Assembly (NCBI GenBank): GCA_036374835.1
Contig: DASUTB010000031.1
Coordinates: 1 to 41,997 of the forward strand
DNA length: 41,997 nucleotides
Source of the DNA: DASUTB01 sp036374835
GTDB taxonomy: Bacteria > Actinomycetota > Actinomycetes > Jiangellales > Jiangellaceae
Direction of reading: 5' to 3'
Position 1 is the stretch's first letter, and each line of letters begins with the position of its first letter. Below, one piece after another: positions 18,019-25,224 of the stretch. The notes below the pieces were generated by a model. The model made no database searches. It saw only the letters and a program-made list of their open reading frames with translations, and had not been told where the DNA came from. A program made the position numbers and the translations under genes.

Positions 18019-18119
18019 TCAAGATCGACGGACGACACCCAATGGACAAAGTCGATCTCGCATTTCCGCAGATCGGTGTGATCCCGATGTGGCTATTGGG
18101 TGTCGTTTGTCGATCTTGA
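18019..18119. repeat. 25-bp inverted repeat upstream of zwf
   Basis: The arm at 18019-18043 starts TCAAGATCGAC and ends CGACACCCAAT. It is complementary to 18095-18119 at 23 of 25 positions; the two mismatches would be G-U pairs in RNA read on the plus strand. The 51-nt interior holds a second stem, CGATCT (18053) with AGATCG (18070). The whole is a branched structure of about 100 nt, 82 bp upstream of the zwf start and 164 bp before the plus-strand small gene. The rest of the 17937-18283 gap shows no convincing gene. Confidence 0.85.
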
Positions 18120-18283
18120 GGCGGCTAGGGAACGTGGGAGCCCGCCGCGCGTGCAGCGCCTCCCGGCGATCCGGACGGAGGTAGGGCCAGGGCGCGGGAG
18201 CACTCAGGCGGCGTGTCGTCTTTACATGCCTACGTGCAATTGGGAACGCTCAGCCGGTAGCGGACTTAACTTAGGAGTACTCC

Positions 18284-18547
18284 ATGTTGGTCCTTGTTGT
18301 CATTCTGGCCTCAGCCATCGGCGTCTACGTTGTCTCGTGCCTGCTGCATCCCTACGTCGTTTGCGAGACTTGTGAAGGAAAGGGGAAGCATAGCGGCGCA
18401 CTGTTCACCAAAGCTATGCGACCCTGTCACGCGTGCTCCGGCGCCGGCCAGAAGCAGCGGGCCGGGGCGGTTCTCCTTGGCGTCGGCAAGCCTCGCAAGT
18501 CCTCCAGCCGGATCGCACCGTCGTCGTCCTCCTTCAAGACCCAGTAG
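18284..18547 (+). CDS. Small membrane protein with DnaJ-type CxxCxGxG zinc motifs
   Basis: ATG at 18284 has TTAGGAG 7 nt upstream. The 87-residue product begins with one membrane helix (LVLVVILASAIGVYVVSCLL). Two cysteine motifs of the kind found in DnaJ cysteine-rich domains follow: CETCEGKGK at about residues 27-35 and CHACSGAG near 48-55. A basic, serine-rich tail ends the protein. Two CxxC pairs would bind one zinc ion on the cytoplasmic or outer face next to the membrane. It is not a J-protein, because no J domain or HPD motif is present. It lies opposite to the flanking pgi and zwf, and its stop is only 21 bp from the pgi stop. Function unknown. Confidence 0.7.
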   Translation: MLVLVVILASAIGVYVVSCLLHPYVVCETCEGKGKHSGALFTKAMRPCHACSGAGQKQRAGAVLLGVGKPRKSSSRIAPSSSSFKTQ

Positions 18548-18568
18548 TCGTCGTGCGACGGGCCGGGT

Positions 18569-20170
18569 TCAGGCGAGCGATGCGAGTAGTTGCTCGCGGC
18601 CGGCCGTGCGGTCGGTGAGGTGGAGGCGTAGGACCGGTCGACCCTTCTCGGCGAGCACCTTGGCGTCGCCGGCGGCCTGTGCCGTGATCAGCTCGCCGAA
18701 CGTGTACGGCCGGTTGGGTACGTCGAGGTCCTCCGGAACGGCGCCGGTGATCTGCAAGAACGCGCCGACTGGACGCCCGCCCTTGTGGTACTGGCCGGTC
18801 GAATGCAGAAAACGCGGGCCCCAGCCGAAGGTGGTGGGACGGTCGGCTCGCTCGCCTAGCGTCTCCCGGAGCGCGGACAATGGGGCGTCGTCCCCGGTGC
18901 GGTCCAGATAGGCCATGATCGCAAGGTAGCCGTCGACCCGGCCGACAAGCGCGTCGAGTGCCCCGGAGACGGTCGTGACGCCGTCCAGCAGACCGGACGT
19001 GGCACGAACCTCGATCGCACCGTCCACGAAGGCGGGTGGCTCGGGTTCGGGACGGTCGTCCAGGAAGCCACGTGCGGCCTTCTTCGCGCTCTCCACGTCC
19101 GGCTGGTTGAACGGGTCGATGCCGAACACCCGGCCCGCGACGGCCGTGGCCCACTCCCAGACGAGGAACTGCGCGCCCAACGGGCCGGACAGCTCGATCG
19201 GCGGCACGTACCGGCCGAGCGACGGGTCGGACACTTCGGCGGCATTCGGACTGGACACGACGACCGGAAGCACGCCGGTGCCGTCCTTGCCGGTCGACTC
19301 GGCGAGCAGCTGTTCGGCCCAGTCCGCGAAGCCGACGATCTCGCGGGACGTCACGATCGGTGCGACGACACCCCGGTCGGCCGGTTCGCCGGCACCGAGC
19401 ACGGCGCCGAGCTGGAGTGCCGGGTTGTCCGGCTCGTCGCCGGACAGCGACGACACGACCCACGCCGCGTCGTCCAGGAGGGCGGCCACGTCGGCGCCGG
19501 CGATGCCGCTGGGCACCAGGCCGAACGCCGAGAGCGCGGAGAACCGCCCGCCGACGTTCGGGTCGGCGAGGAACACCCGCCGGTAGCCGCGCTCGGTCGC
19601 CGCGGCCGCCAGTGCGGAGCCGGGATCGGTGATGGCGACCATCCGCGACCCGGGCTCGATGCCGGCCTCCCGGAAGGCCTGCTCGAACGCCCGCCGCTGG
19701 CTGTCGGTCTCGACGGTGGTGCCGGACTTGCTTGACACGACGACGACCGTACGGTCGAGCCGGTCGCTCAACGCGCGGCGAATCGGTGCGGGGTCGGTCG
19801 TATCGAGCACGGTCAGATCCACACCGGCCGTCCGCGTGATGACCTCCGGCGCGAGGGACGAACCACCCATACCGCACAGCACGATCCGGTCAAGGCCCTC
19901 GGCGCGCAGCTCGGCATCCAGCGCCTCGATCTCGGCCAGGAGTGGGCGCGACGTCTCGTAAAGATCGACCCAGCCGAGCCGGATGGCGGCTTCGTCGGCG
20001 GCCGCCGGACCCCACAGGGTCGCGTCTCGCGAGGCGATGTGCGAGGCCACCTGATCAGCGACCAGACGGTCGACGACGCGCTTCGGGGTTTCGCCGGGCC
20101 ACGACAGTTGCACGCGACCCGCCGCGCCGCCGCCCGCCGCGCCGCCGCCCGCCGCCTCGGCCGCGCTCAC
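18569..20170 (-). CDS. pgi: Glucose-6-phosphate isomerase
   Basis: Pgi interconverts glucose 6-phosphate and fructose 6-phosphate. The 533-residue protein has the phosphosugar-binding motifs LCGMGGSSLAPEV, VVVVSSKSGTTVETDSQ and FGIDPFNQPDVESAKKAA, and the C-terminal catalytic segment FLHSTGQYHKGGRPVGAFLQI. It belongs to the branch linked to transaldolase in actinobacteria. The start is GTG at 20170, overlapping the tal stop by four bases (GTGA), so it is coupled to tal. The N-terminus carries a low-complexity GGGAA repeat from a tandem 15-bp DNA unit. The first recognisable fold begins near residue 19. Confidence 0.93.
   Translation of the reverse strand: MSAAEAAGGGAAGGGAAGRVQLSWPGETPKRVVDRLVADQVASHIASRDATLWGPAAADEAAIRLGWVDLYETSRPLLAEIEALDAELRAEGLDRIVLCGMGGSSLAPEVITRTAGVDLTVLDTTDPAPIRRALSDRLDRTVVVVSSKSGTTVETDSQRRAFEQAFREAGIEPGSRMVAITDPGSALAAAATERGYRRVFLADPNVGGRFSALSAFGLVPSGIAGADVAALLDDAAWVVSSLSGDEPDNPALQLGAVLGAGEPADRGVVAPIVTSREIVGFADWAEQLLAESTGKDGTGVLPVVVSSPNAAEVSDPSLGRYVPPIELSGPLGAQFLVWEWATAVAGRVFGIDPFNQPDVESAKKAARGFLDDRPEPEPPAFVDGAIEVRATSGLLDGVTTVSGALDALVGRVDGYLAIMAYLDRTGDDAPLSALRETLGERADRPTTFGWGPRFLHSTGQYHKGGRPVGAFLQITGAVPEDLDVPNRPYTFGELITAQAAGDAKVLAEKGRPVLRLHLTDRTAGREQLLASLA
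20121..20150 (-). repeat. Tandem 15-bp repeat in the 5' end of pgi
   Basis: The unit GCCGCGCCGCCGCCC (plus strand) occurs twice, exactly, and a partial third unit follows. On the coding strand it adds the five-residue unit GGGAA to the Pgi N-terminus. Copy number probably varies between strains by slippage. Confidence 0.8.
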
Positions 20171-21270
20171 TTCGCCGCCTGCAGCTTCGCGTCGACCGAC
20201 GAGATCAGGTCGTTCCAGCTGGTCGCGAACTTCTCGACACCCTCGTCCTCGAGCACCGCGGTGACGTCCGCCATATCCACGCCGACCCGCTCCAGCGACG
20301 CCATCACCTCACGGGCGTCCGCGTAGTTGGGCGTGACCGTGTCGCCGACGATCTCGCCATGGTCGGCGACCGCGTCGAGCGTGTCCTCCGGCATGGTGTT
20401 GACGGTTCCGGGGGCGACCAGATCCACCACGTAGAGCGTGTCCTTGTAGTCGGGGTTCTTCACCGACGTCGACGCCCACAGCGGCCGCTGCCGGGACGCG
20501 CCGGCTTCCTCGAGCCGTTGCCAGCGATCCGACCCCACTACCTCCTCGAACGCCTCGTAGGCGAGCCGGGCGTTGGCGACCGCGGCCTTGCCGCGCAGCG
20601 CGAGCGCGTCGTCGGTCCCGATCGACTCGAGCCGCTTGTCGACCTCGGTGTCCACCCGGCTGACGAAGAACGACGCCACCGACTCGACGCCGGACAGCGG
20701 CCGGCCCGCATCCAGACGGCGCTCCAGCCCGGTCTGGTACGCGTCCATGACCTCGCGGTACCGCTCGATCGAGAAGATCAGCGTGACGTTGATGCTGAGG
20801 CCGTCGGCGATGCATTCCGTGATGGCCGGCAGCCCCTCTCTCGTCGCCGGAATCTTGACGAACATGTTCGGCCGGTCGACGGTGGACCACAGCTCATGTG
20901 CCTCGGCGATCGTCGCCTCGGTCTCGTTGGCGAGCCGCGGGTCGACCTCCAGCGAGACGCGGCCGTCGATGACGGTGCGTTCGGCGACCGGAGCGAGCAC
21001 GTCGCAGGCCGAGCGGACGTCGTCGGTGGTCAACTTCCGGACCGCGGCCTCGGCATCGGCGCCCGTCTCGGCCGCCGCGCGAATGTCGTCGTCGTACAGG
21101 CTGCTCTTGCTGACCGCCTTCTGGAAGATCGTCGGATTGCTCGTGATGCCGACGAGTTGCTTGTCGTCGATGAGCTCCTGGAGGTTGCCGGTGATGATGC
21201 GATCGCGGGACAGGTCGTCCAGCCAGATCGCGACACCCTGGGCTGATAGGGCGCGCAGCGGGTGGGCCAC
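20167..21270 (-). CDS. tal: Transaldolase
   Basis: Transaldolase moves a dihydroxyacetone unit between sugar phosphates in the non-oxidative pentose-phosphate pathway. The 367-residue protein shows the motifs VAIWLDDLSRDRI, LVGITSNPTIFQKAV, FVKIPATREGLPAI and SINVTLIFSIERYREVM. The Schiff-base lysine is in WASTSVKNPDYKDTLYVVDL. This is the long actinobacterial type. GTG at 21270 has GAGAGGAG at good spacing, 14 nt after the tkt stop, so tkt-tal-pgi form one operon. Confidence 0.96.
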   Translation of the reverse strand: MAHPLRALSAQGVAIWLDDLSRDRIITGNLQELIDDKQLVGITSNPTIFQKAVSKSSLYDDDIRAAAETGADAEAAVRKLTTDDVRSACDVLAPVAERTVIDGRVSLEVDPRLANETEATIAEAHELWSTVDRPNMFVKIPATREGLPAITECIADGLSINVTLIFSIERYREVMDAYQTGLERRLDAGRPLSGVESVASFFVSRVDTEVDKRLESIGTDDALALRGKAAVANARLAYEAFEEVVGSDRWQRLEEAGASRQRPLWASTSVKNPDYKDTLYVVDLVAPGTVNTMPEDTLDAVADHGEIVGDTVTPNYADAREVMASLERVGVDMADVTAVLEDEGVEKFATSWNDLISSVDAKLQAAK

Positions 21271-21284
21271 GGCGTTCTCCTCTC

Positions 21285-23393
21285 TTATTTCGTTGCCTCG
21301 ATCGATTCTTTGGCGGCTGCGGCGACGGCTTCTGCGGTGATGCCGAACTCCTGGAACAGGATCTTGTAGTCCGCGGACGCGCCGAAATGTTCGAGGCTGA
21401 CGCTGCGCCCGGCGTCCCCGAGCAGATCGCGCCAGCCGAATGCGACAGCGGCTTCCACCGAGACGCGTGCGCGTACGCCCGGTGGAAGCACACTGTCCCG
21501 GTACCCGTCATCCTCGGTTTCGAACCACTCCCGGCACGGCATCGAAACGACCCGCGCTGCGATACCGTCCGCGGCGAGCAGCCCGCGCGCCTCGACGGCC
21601 AGCTGCACCTCGGAGCCGGTGGCGATCAGCACGACATCGGGTTCGGCGCCGTCCGGGGCGTCGATGAGCACGTACGCTCCGCGCGCCACGCCCTCTGCCG
21701 ACGCGAAACCCTCGGCGCCGCGCGGAAACGTCGGCACGTTCTGCCTCGTCAGGCACAGCCCGGCCGGGCGAGTGGAGTCGGACGCGTGGTGTTCGAGGAT
21801 GGTGCGCCAGGCGACCGCGGTCTCGTTCGCATCGGCGGGACGGACGACGTCCAGCCCCGGAATGGCCCGCAGCGCCGCGAGGTGCTCGACCGGCTGGTGC
21901 GTCGGACCGTCCTCGCCGAGGCCGATGGAGTCGTGCGTCCACACGTAGGTGACCGGCAGCGACATCACGGCCGCGAGCCGTACTGCGGGGCGCATGTAGT
22001 CGCTGAACACCAGGAAGGTGCCGCCGTACGGACGGGTCAGCCCGTGCAGCGCGATGCCGTTGAGGACCGAGCCCATCGCATGCTCGCGCACGCCGAAGTG
22101 CAGCACGCGGCCGTACCAGTCGCCGGTGAACTCTTTGCTCGACCGGTCGGGCGGGAAGAAGCTCGGCTCGCCCTTCGGCGTGGTGTTGTTGGAGCCGGCC
22201 AGATCGGCCGAGCCGCCCCACAGTTCCGGCAGCTGTGGCGCGATCGCCGACAGGATCGTGCCGGATGCCTTGCGGGTGGCCATGTCGGTGCCCGGTTCAA
22301 AGTTCGGCAGGCTCTCGACCCACCCGTCGGGCAGTCTGCCCGCCTGAAGCCGGTCGAGCAGCGCGGCGCCGTCGGGGTTGCGCTGCCGCCACGTCTCGTA
22401 CGCCAGATCCCACTGCTTGTGCAGATCGGCCCCGCGCTCGCGCACGTTGACGGCGTGCTCGAACACCTCTGGCGCGACGTCGAAGCCTTTCTCGGGGTCG
22501 AAGCCGAGGATCTTCTTCGTCGCCGCGACCTCGTCGGCACCGAGCTTCGAGCCGTGGATCGGGCCGGTGTCCTGCTTGTTCGGCGCCGGCCAGCCGATGA
22601 TCGTCCGGAGCCGGATGAACGAGGGCCGGTCGGTCTCGGACTTGGCGGCTTCGAGCGCGGCGTGCAGCGCGGGGACGTCCTCCCGGTAGGGTCCGTCCGC
22701 GCCCCGCCAGTCGACGGTCTGCACGTGCCAGCCGTACGCCTCGTACCGCGCGGCCGCGTCCTCGTTGAACGCCACGCTCGTGTCGTCCTCGATGGAGATC
22801 TGGTTGTCGTCCCAGATGAGGATCAGGTTGCCGAGCCGCTGGGTTCCGGCCAGGGACGACGCCTCACCGGAGACGCCCTCCTCCATGTCGCCGTCCGACG
22901 CGATGCAGTAGATCCGGTGGTCGAACGGGCTCTGGCCGGCCGGCGCGTCCGGATCGAGCAGCCCGCGGGTGCGGCGAGCCGCCATGGCCATGCCGACCGC
23001 GTTGCCGACGCCTTGCCCGAGCGGCCCGGTGGTCGTCTCCACGCCCGGCGTCAGGTGGTGTTCCGGGTGGCCCGGCGTCACCGACCCCCACGTCCGCAGC
23101 GCCTTGAGATCGTCCAGCGACATCGGGTAGCCCGACAGGTGGAGCTGGATGTACAGCGTGAGGCTGGAATGGCCGGCGGACAGCACGAACCGGTCCCGGC
23201 CGAGCCAGGACGGGTCGGACGGATCGTGGCGCAGGTGCCGCTGGAACAGGAGGTAGGCCGCCGGTGCGAGGCTCATCGCCGTCCCGGGGTGGCCGTTGCC
23301 CACCTTCTCCACCGCGTCCATCGCAAGCACCCGAACGGTGTCGACGGCGCGGTCGTCCAACTCGTTCCAATTCAAACTCGGGCCATCGTTCAC
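21285..23393 (-). CDS. tkt: Transketolase
   Basis: Transketolase transfers two-carbon ketol units using thiamine diphosphate. The 702-residue protein has the substrate histidine motif GNGHPGTAMSLAPAAYLLF near residue 33, and the cofactor motif ASDGDMEEGVSGEASSLAG with the later asparagine in WDDNQISIEDDT. The pyrimidine-binding domain has VWTHDSIGLGEDGPTHQPVEHLAALRAIP, and the C-terminal domain contains IATGSEVQLAVEA and SLEHFGASADY. The start is GTG at 23393 with AAGGAG about 11 nt upstream. It is the first gene of tkt-tal-pgi and is divergent from ctaB. Confidence 0.97.
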   Translation of the reverse strand: MNDGPSLNWNELDDRAVDTVRVLAMDAVEKVGNGHPGTAMSLAPAAYLLFQRHLRHDPSDPSWLGRDRFVLSAGHSSLTLYIQLHLSGYPMSLDDLKALRTWGSVTPGHPEHHLTPGVETTTGPLGQGVGNAVGMAMAARRTRGLLDPDAPAGQSPFDHRIYCIASDGDMEEGVSGEASSLAGTQRLGNLILIWDDNQISIEDDTSVAFNEDAAARYEAYGWHVQTVDWRGADGPYREDVPALHAALEAAKSETDRPSFIRLRTIIGWPAPNKQDTGPIHGSKLGADEVAATKKILGFDPEKGFDVAPEVFEHAVNVRERGADLHKQWDLAYETWRQRNPDGAALLDRLQAGRLPDGWVESLPNFEPGTDMATRKASGTILSAIAPQLPELWGGSADLAGSNNTTPKGEPSFFPPDRSSKEFTGDWYGRVLHFGVREHAMGSVLNGIALHGLTRPYGGTFLVFSDYMRPAVRLAAVMSLPVTYVWTHDSIGLGEDGPTHQPVEHLAALRAIPGLDVVRPADANETAVAWRTILEHHASDSTRPAGLCLTRQNVPTFPRGAEGFASAEGVARGAYVLIDAPDGAEPDVVLIATGSEVQLAVEARGLLAADGIAARVVSMPCREWFETEDDGYRDSVLPPGVRARVSVEAAVAFGWRDLLGDAGRSVSLEHFGASADYKILFQEFGITAEAVAAAAKESIEATK

Positions 23394-23559
23394 GACTGGT
23401 GTGCTCCTTCGCTCGCCCCTGAGTCGGTCGGCACTGACCGCTGCATCTCCTGCACCGCGAGCCTATCGACTCACGATCGCGCGTTCGGTGCGTACCCGGT
23501 TGTCGGTGGGGCGCTGTTCGGTTCATGAGGCGGGTGCGTCGGTCCGGCGCCGGTCTCGA

Positions 23560-23565
23560 TACACT
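23560..23565 (+). promoter_or_regulatory. Candidate -10 element for ctaB
   Basis: TACACT lies 57 nt before the ctaB GTG in the tkt/ctaB divergent gap. It matches TANNNT, but no clear -35 accompanies it. Opposite it, TAGGCT (minus strand, 23465-23460) is a possible -10 for tkt. Confidence 0.25.
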
Positions 23566-23622
23566 CAACGCGTCAGCTGCCGGGGGCATTTCCCCGCATC
23601 CGTGCCAGCCGTGAGGAAGTTC

Positions 23623-24570
23623 GTGACCACCGTCAAACCACGCCGCCCGGCGGTTGGTCCAGTGGCGGCGGTGACCGGTTCGCAGCGGGTCAAGGCGTAT
23701 CTGTCGCTGATGAAGCTGCGCGTCATTGAGCTGCTGCTGGTCACGACACTTCCGGCGATGGTCTTGGCGGAGCGCGGGATACCTCACCTCGGCCTGGTGG
23801 CTGTGACATTGCTTGGCGGGACGCTGGCGGCAGGCAGCGCCCACGCGTTCAACCAGGTGATCGAGCGGGATATCGATCTGCAGATGCACCGCACGAAGCG
23901 CCGCCCGGTCGCGACCGGTGTGATATCGCCGCCGGCAGGGGCCGCGTTCGCCGCCGCCTTGCTGGTCGTGGCGATCGCGCTGATGCTGGTGTTCGTCAAT
24001 CCGCTGGCTGCGGCGTTGACGCTTGCCGCCAACCTGTTCTACGTCCTGATCTACACCGTTGCGTTGAAGCGCCGCACGGCGCAGAACATCGTGTGGGGCG
24101 GCGTCGCCGGTTGCCTGCCCACCCTGATCGGCTGGTCGGCGGTCACCGGATCGTTGGCTTGGCCGCCGGTGCTGCTGTTCCTGATCGTCTTCTTCTGGAC
24201 GCCCCCGCACTACTGGCCGCTGGCGATGCGGTTCCGGGACGACTACGCACGTGCCGGAGTACCAATGCTGCCGGTGGTTGCGTCGCCGCGCCGCGTGTCC
24301 GGCCAGATCGTCGCCTACTCGTGGGCGATGGTGGCGACGTCGCTCGCGCTGTGGCCGGTCGCCGGCATGGGCTGGCTCTACGTGCTGCTGGCCACCTTGG
24401 CCGGCGTATGGTTCCTGAACGAGGCGCACCGGCTCCACCGGCGGGCGCGCCGCGACCTCAGTGGGTCGGCGCTCAAGGCGATGCGAGTGTTCCACGGCTC
24501 GATCACCTACCTGACCGTCGTGTTCCTGGCCGTGGCCCTGGACGTGCTCCTCTCCGGAATGATCACGTAA
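23623..24570 (+). CDS. ctaB: Heme o synthase (protoheme IX farnesyltransferase)
   Basis: CtaB adds a farnesyl group to heme B, giving heme O, the first step to the heme A of cytochrome c oxidase. The 315-residue protein is a polytopic UbiA-family prenyltransferase. It has the two Asp-rich signatures NQVIERDIDLQMHRTKRRPV and MRFRDDYARAGVPML, plus the conserved WGGVAGCLPTLIGW and FFWTPPHYWPLAM, among about nine hydrophobic segments. Start is GTG at 23623 with GAGGAAG upstream; the frame is open further upstream, but that stretch overlaps the tkt shadow. The final Met-Ile-Thr-stop lies inside dispersed repeat copy C. Confidence 0.95.
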   Translation: MTTVKPRRPAVGPVAAVTGSQRVKAYLSLMKLRVIELLLVTTLPAMVLAERGIPHLGLVAVTLLGGTLAAGSAHAFNQVIERDIDLQMHRTKRRPVATGVISPPAGAAFAAALLVVAIALMLVFVNPLAAALTLAANLFYVLIYTVALKRRTAQNIVWGGVAGCLPTLIGWSAVTGSLAWPPVLLFLIVFFWTPPHYWPLAMRFRDDYARAGVPMLPVVASPRRVSGQIVAYSWAMVATSLALWPVAGMGWLYVLLATLAGVWFLNEAHRLHRRARRDLSGSALKAMRVFHGSITYLTVVFLAVALDVLLSGMIT

Positions 24571-24616
24571 ACGACCCCCCGGCACCGTTAGCGTCTCGTT
24601 GACGGGTCGCTAACCG
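24557..24616 (+). repeat. Dispersed 60-bp repeat, copy C (overlaps ctaB stop)
   Basis: This copy reads GAATGATCACGTAAACG, an 11-nt spacer that differs from copy A, then CCGTTAGCG, CTCGTTGACGGGT and GCTAACCG. GTTAGCG at 24587-24593 pairs with CGCTAAC at 24608-24614 around a 14-nt loop. The element provides the ctaB stop and stands where the conserved ctaB side meets the variable gene block. Confidence 0.9.
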
Positions 24617-24663
24617 TTACCAAGAATTCGTTGGAGGATGCGCTGCGGCCCGAACTAGGGTGA

Positions 24664-25215
24664 ATGACCGTGACCGACGGAGTCGTATTCGCAGTCAGCC
24701 GCAGTGACGGGTACACGTTCAGCAAGCCGGGGGCAGCGGCGATCCGGCTCGTGGCCGGCATCGGCGTTGAGGGTGACGTCCACGCCGGCGAGCTCGTCAA
24801 GCACCGCAGCCGCGTCAGGCGGGATCCGACCGCGCCGAATCTGAGGCAGGTCCATCTCATGCACGACGAGCTACACGAACAGCTCCGTGCCGAGGGCTAC
24901 GACGTCAACGCTGGCCAACTCGGCGAGAACATCACGACGCGGGGCGTTGACATCCTCGAGCTACCCCAGGGCACCCTGCTGCGGCTGGGCTCCGAGGCGG
25001 TCGTCGAAGTGACCGGGCTGCGCAACCCGTGCCAGCAGATCGAGGACTTCCGGACGGGTCTGTTGAAGCGCGTGCTGCGGCGCGCGCCGGACGGCAGCGT
25101 CGCCCGGCTCGCGGGAATCATGAGCGTGGTGCGATCCGGGGGAGACGTGCGCCCTGGCGACCCGATCCACGTCGAGCTTCCGGCCGAGCCGTACGAGGCA
25201 CTGCAGCCGGTCTGA
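24664..25215 (+). CDS. MOSC domain-containing protein
   Basis: This 183-residue protein is a stand-alone MOSC domain, the C-terminal domain type of molybdenum-cofactor sulfurases. Visible features are GIGVEGDVHAGELVKHRSR, RQVHLMHDELHEQL, GQLGENITTRGVD and the GLRNPCQQIEDF segment with the conserved cysteine that may carry a persulfide or bind the cofactor. Such proteins (YiiM/YuaD-like) handle the molybdenum cofactor or reduce N-hydroxylated compounds; which applies here is not decided by sequence. ATG at 24664 follows CTAGGGTGA. The stop is 9 bp from the stop of the convergent GH15 gene. It is the first gene after repeat copy C. Confidence 0.9.
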   Translation: MTVTDGVVFAVSRSDGYTFSKPGAAAIRLVAGIGVEGDVHAGELVKHRSRVRRDPTAPNLRQVHLMHDELHEQLRAEGYDVNAGQLGENITTRGVDILELPQGTLLRLGSEAVVEVTGLRNPCQQIEDFRTGLLKRVLRRAPDGSVARLAGIMSVVRSGGDVRPGDPIHVELPAEPYEALQPV

Positions 25216-25224
25216 ACCGAACGG

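Noticed and set aside
18100..18375. A 91-codon plus-strand frame in the zwf-pgi gap.
   Set aside because: It starts inside the inverted repeat, has no ribosome-binding site or gene-like composition, and overlaps the better supported zinc-motif gene in another frame.
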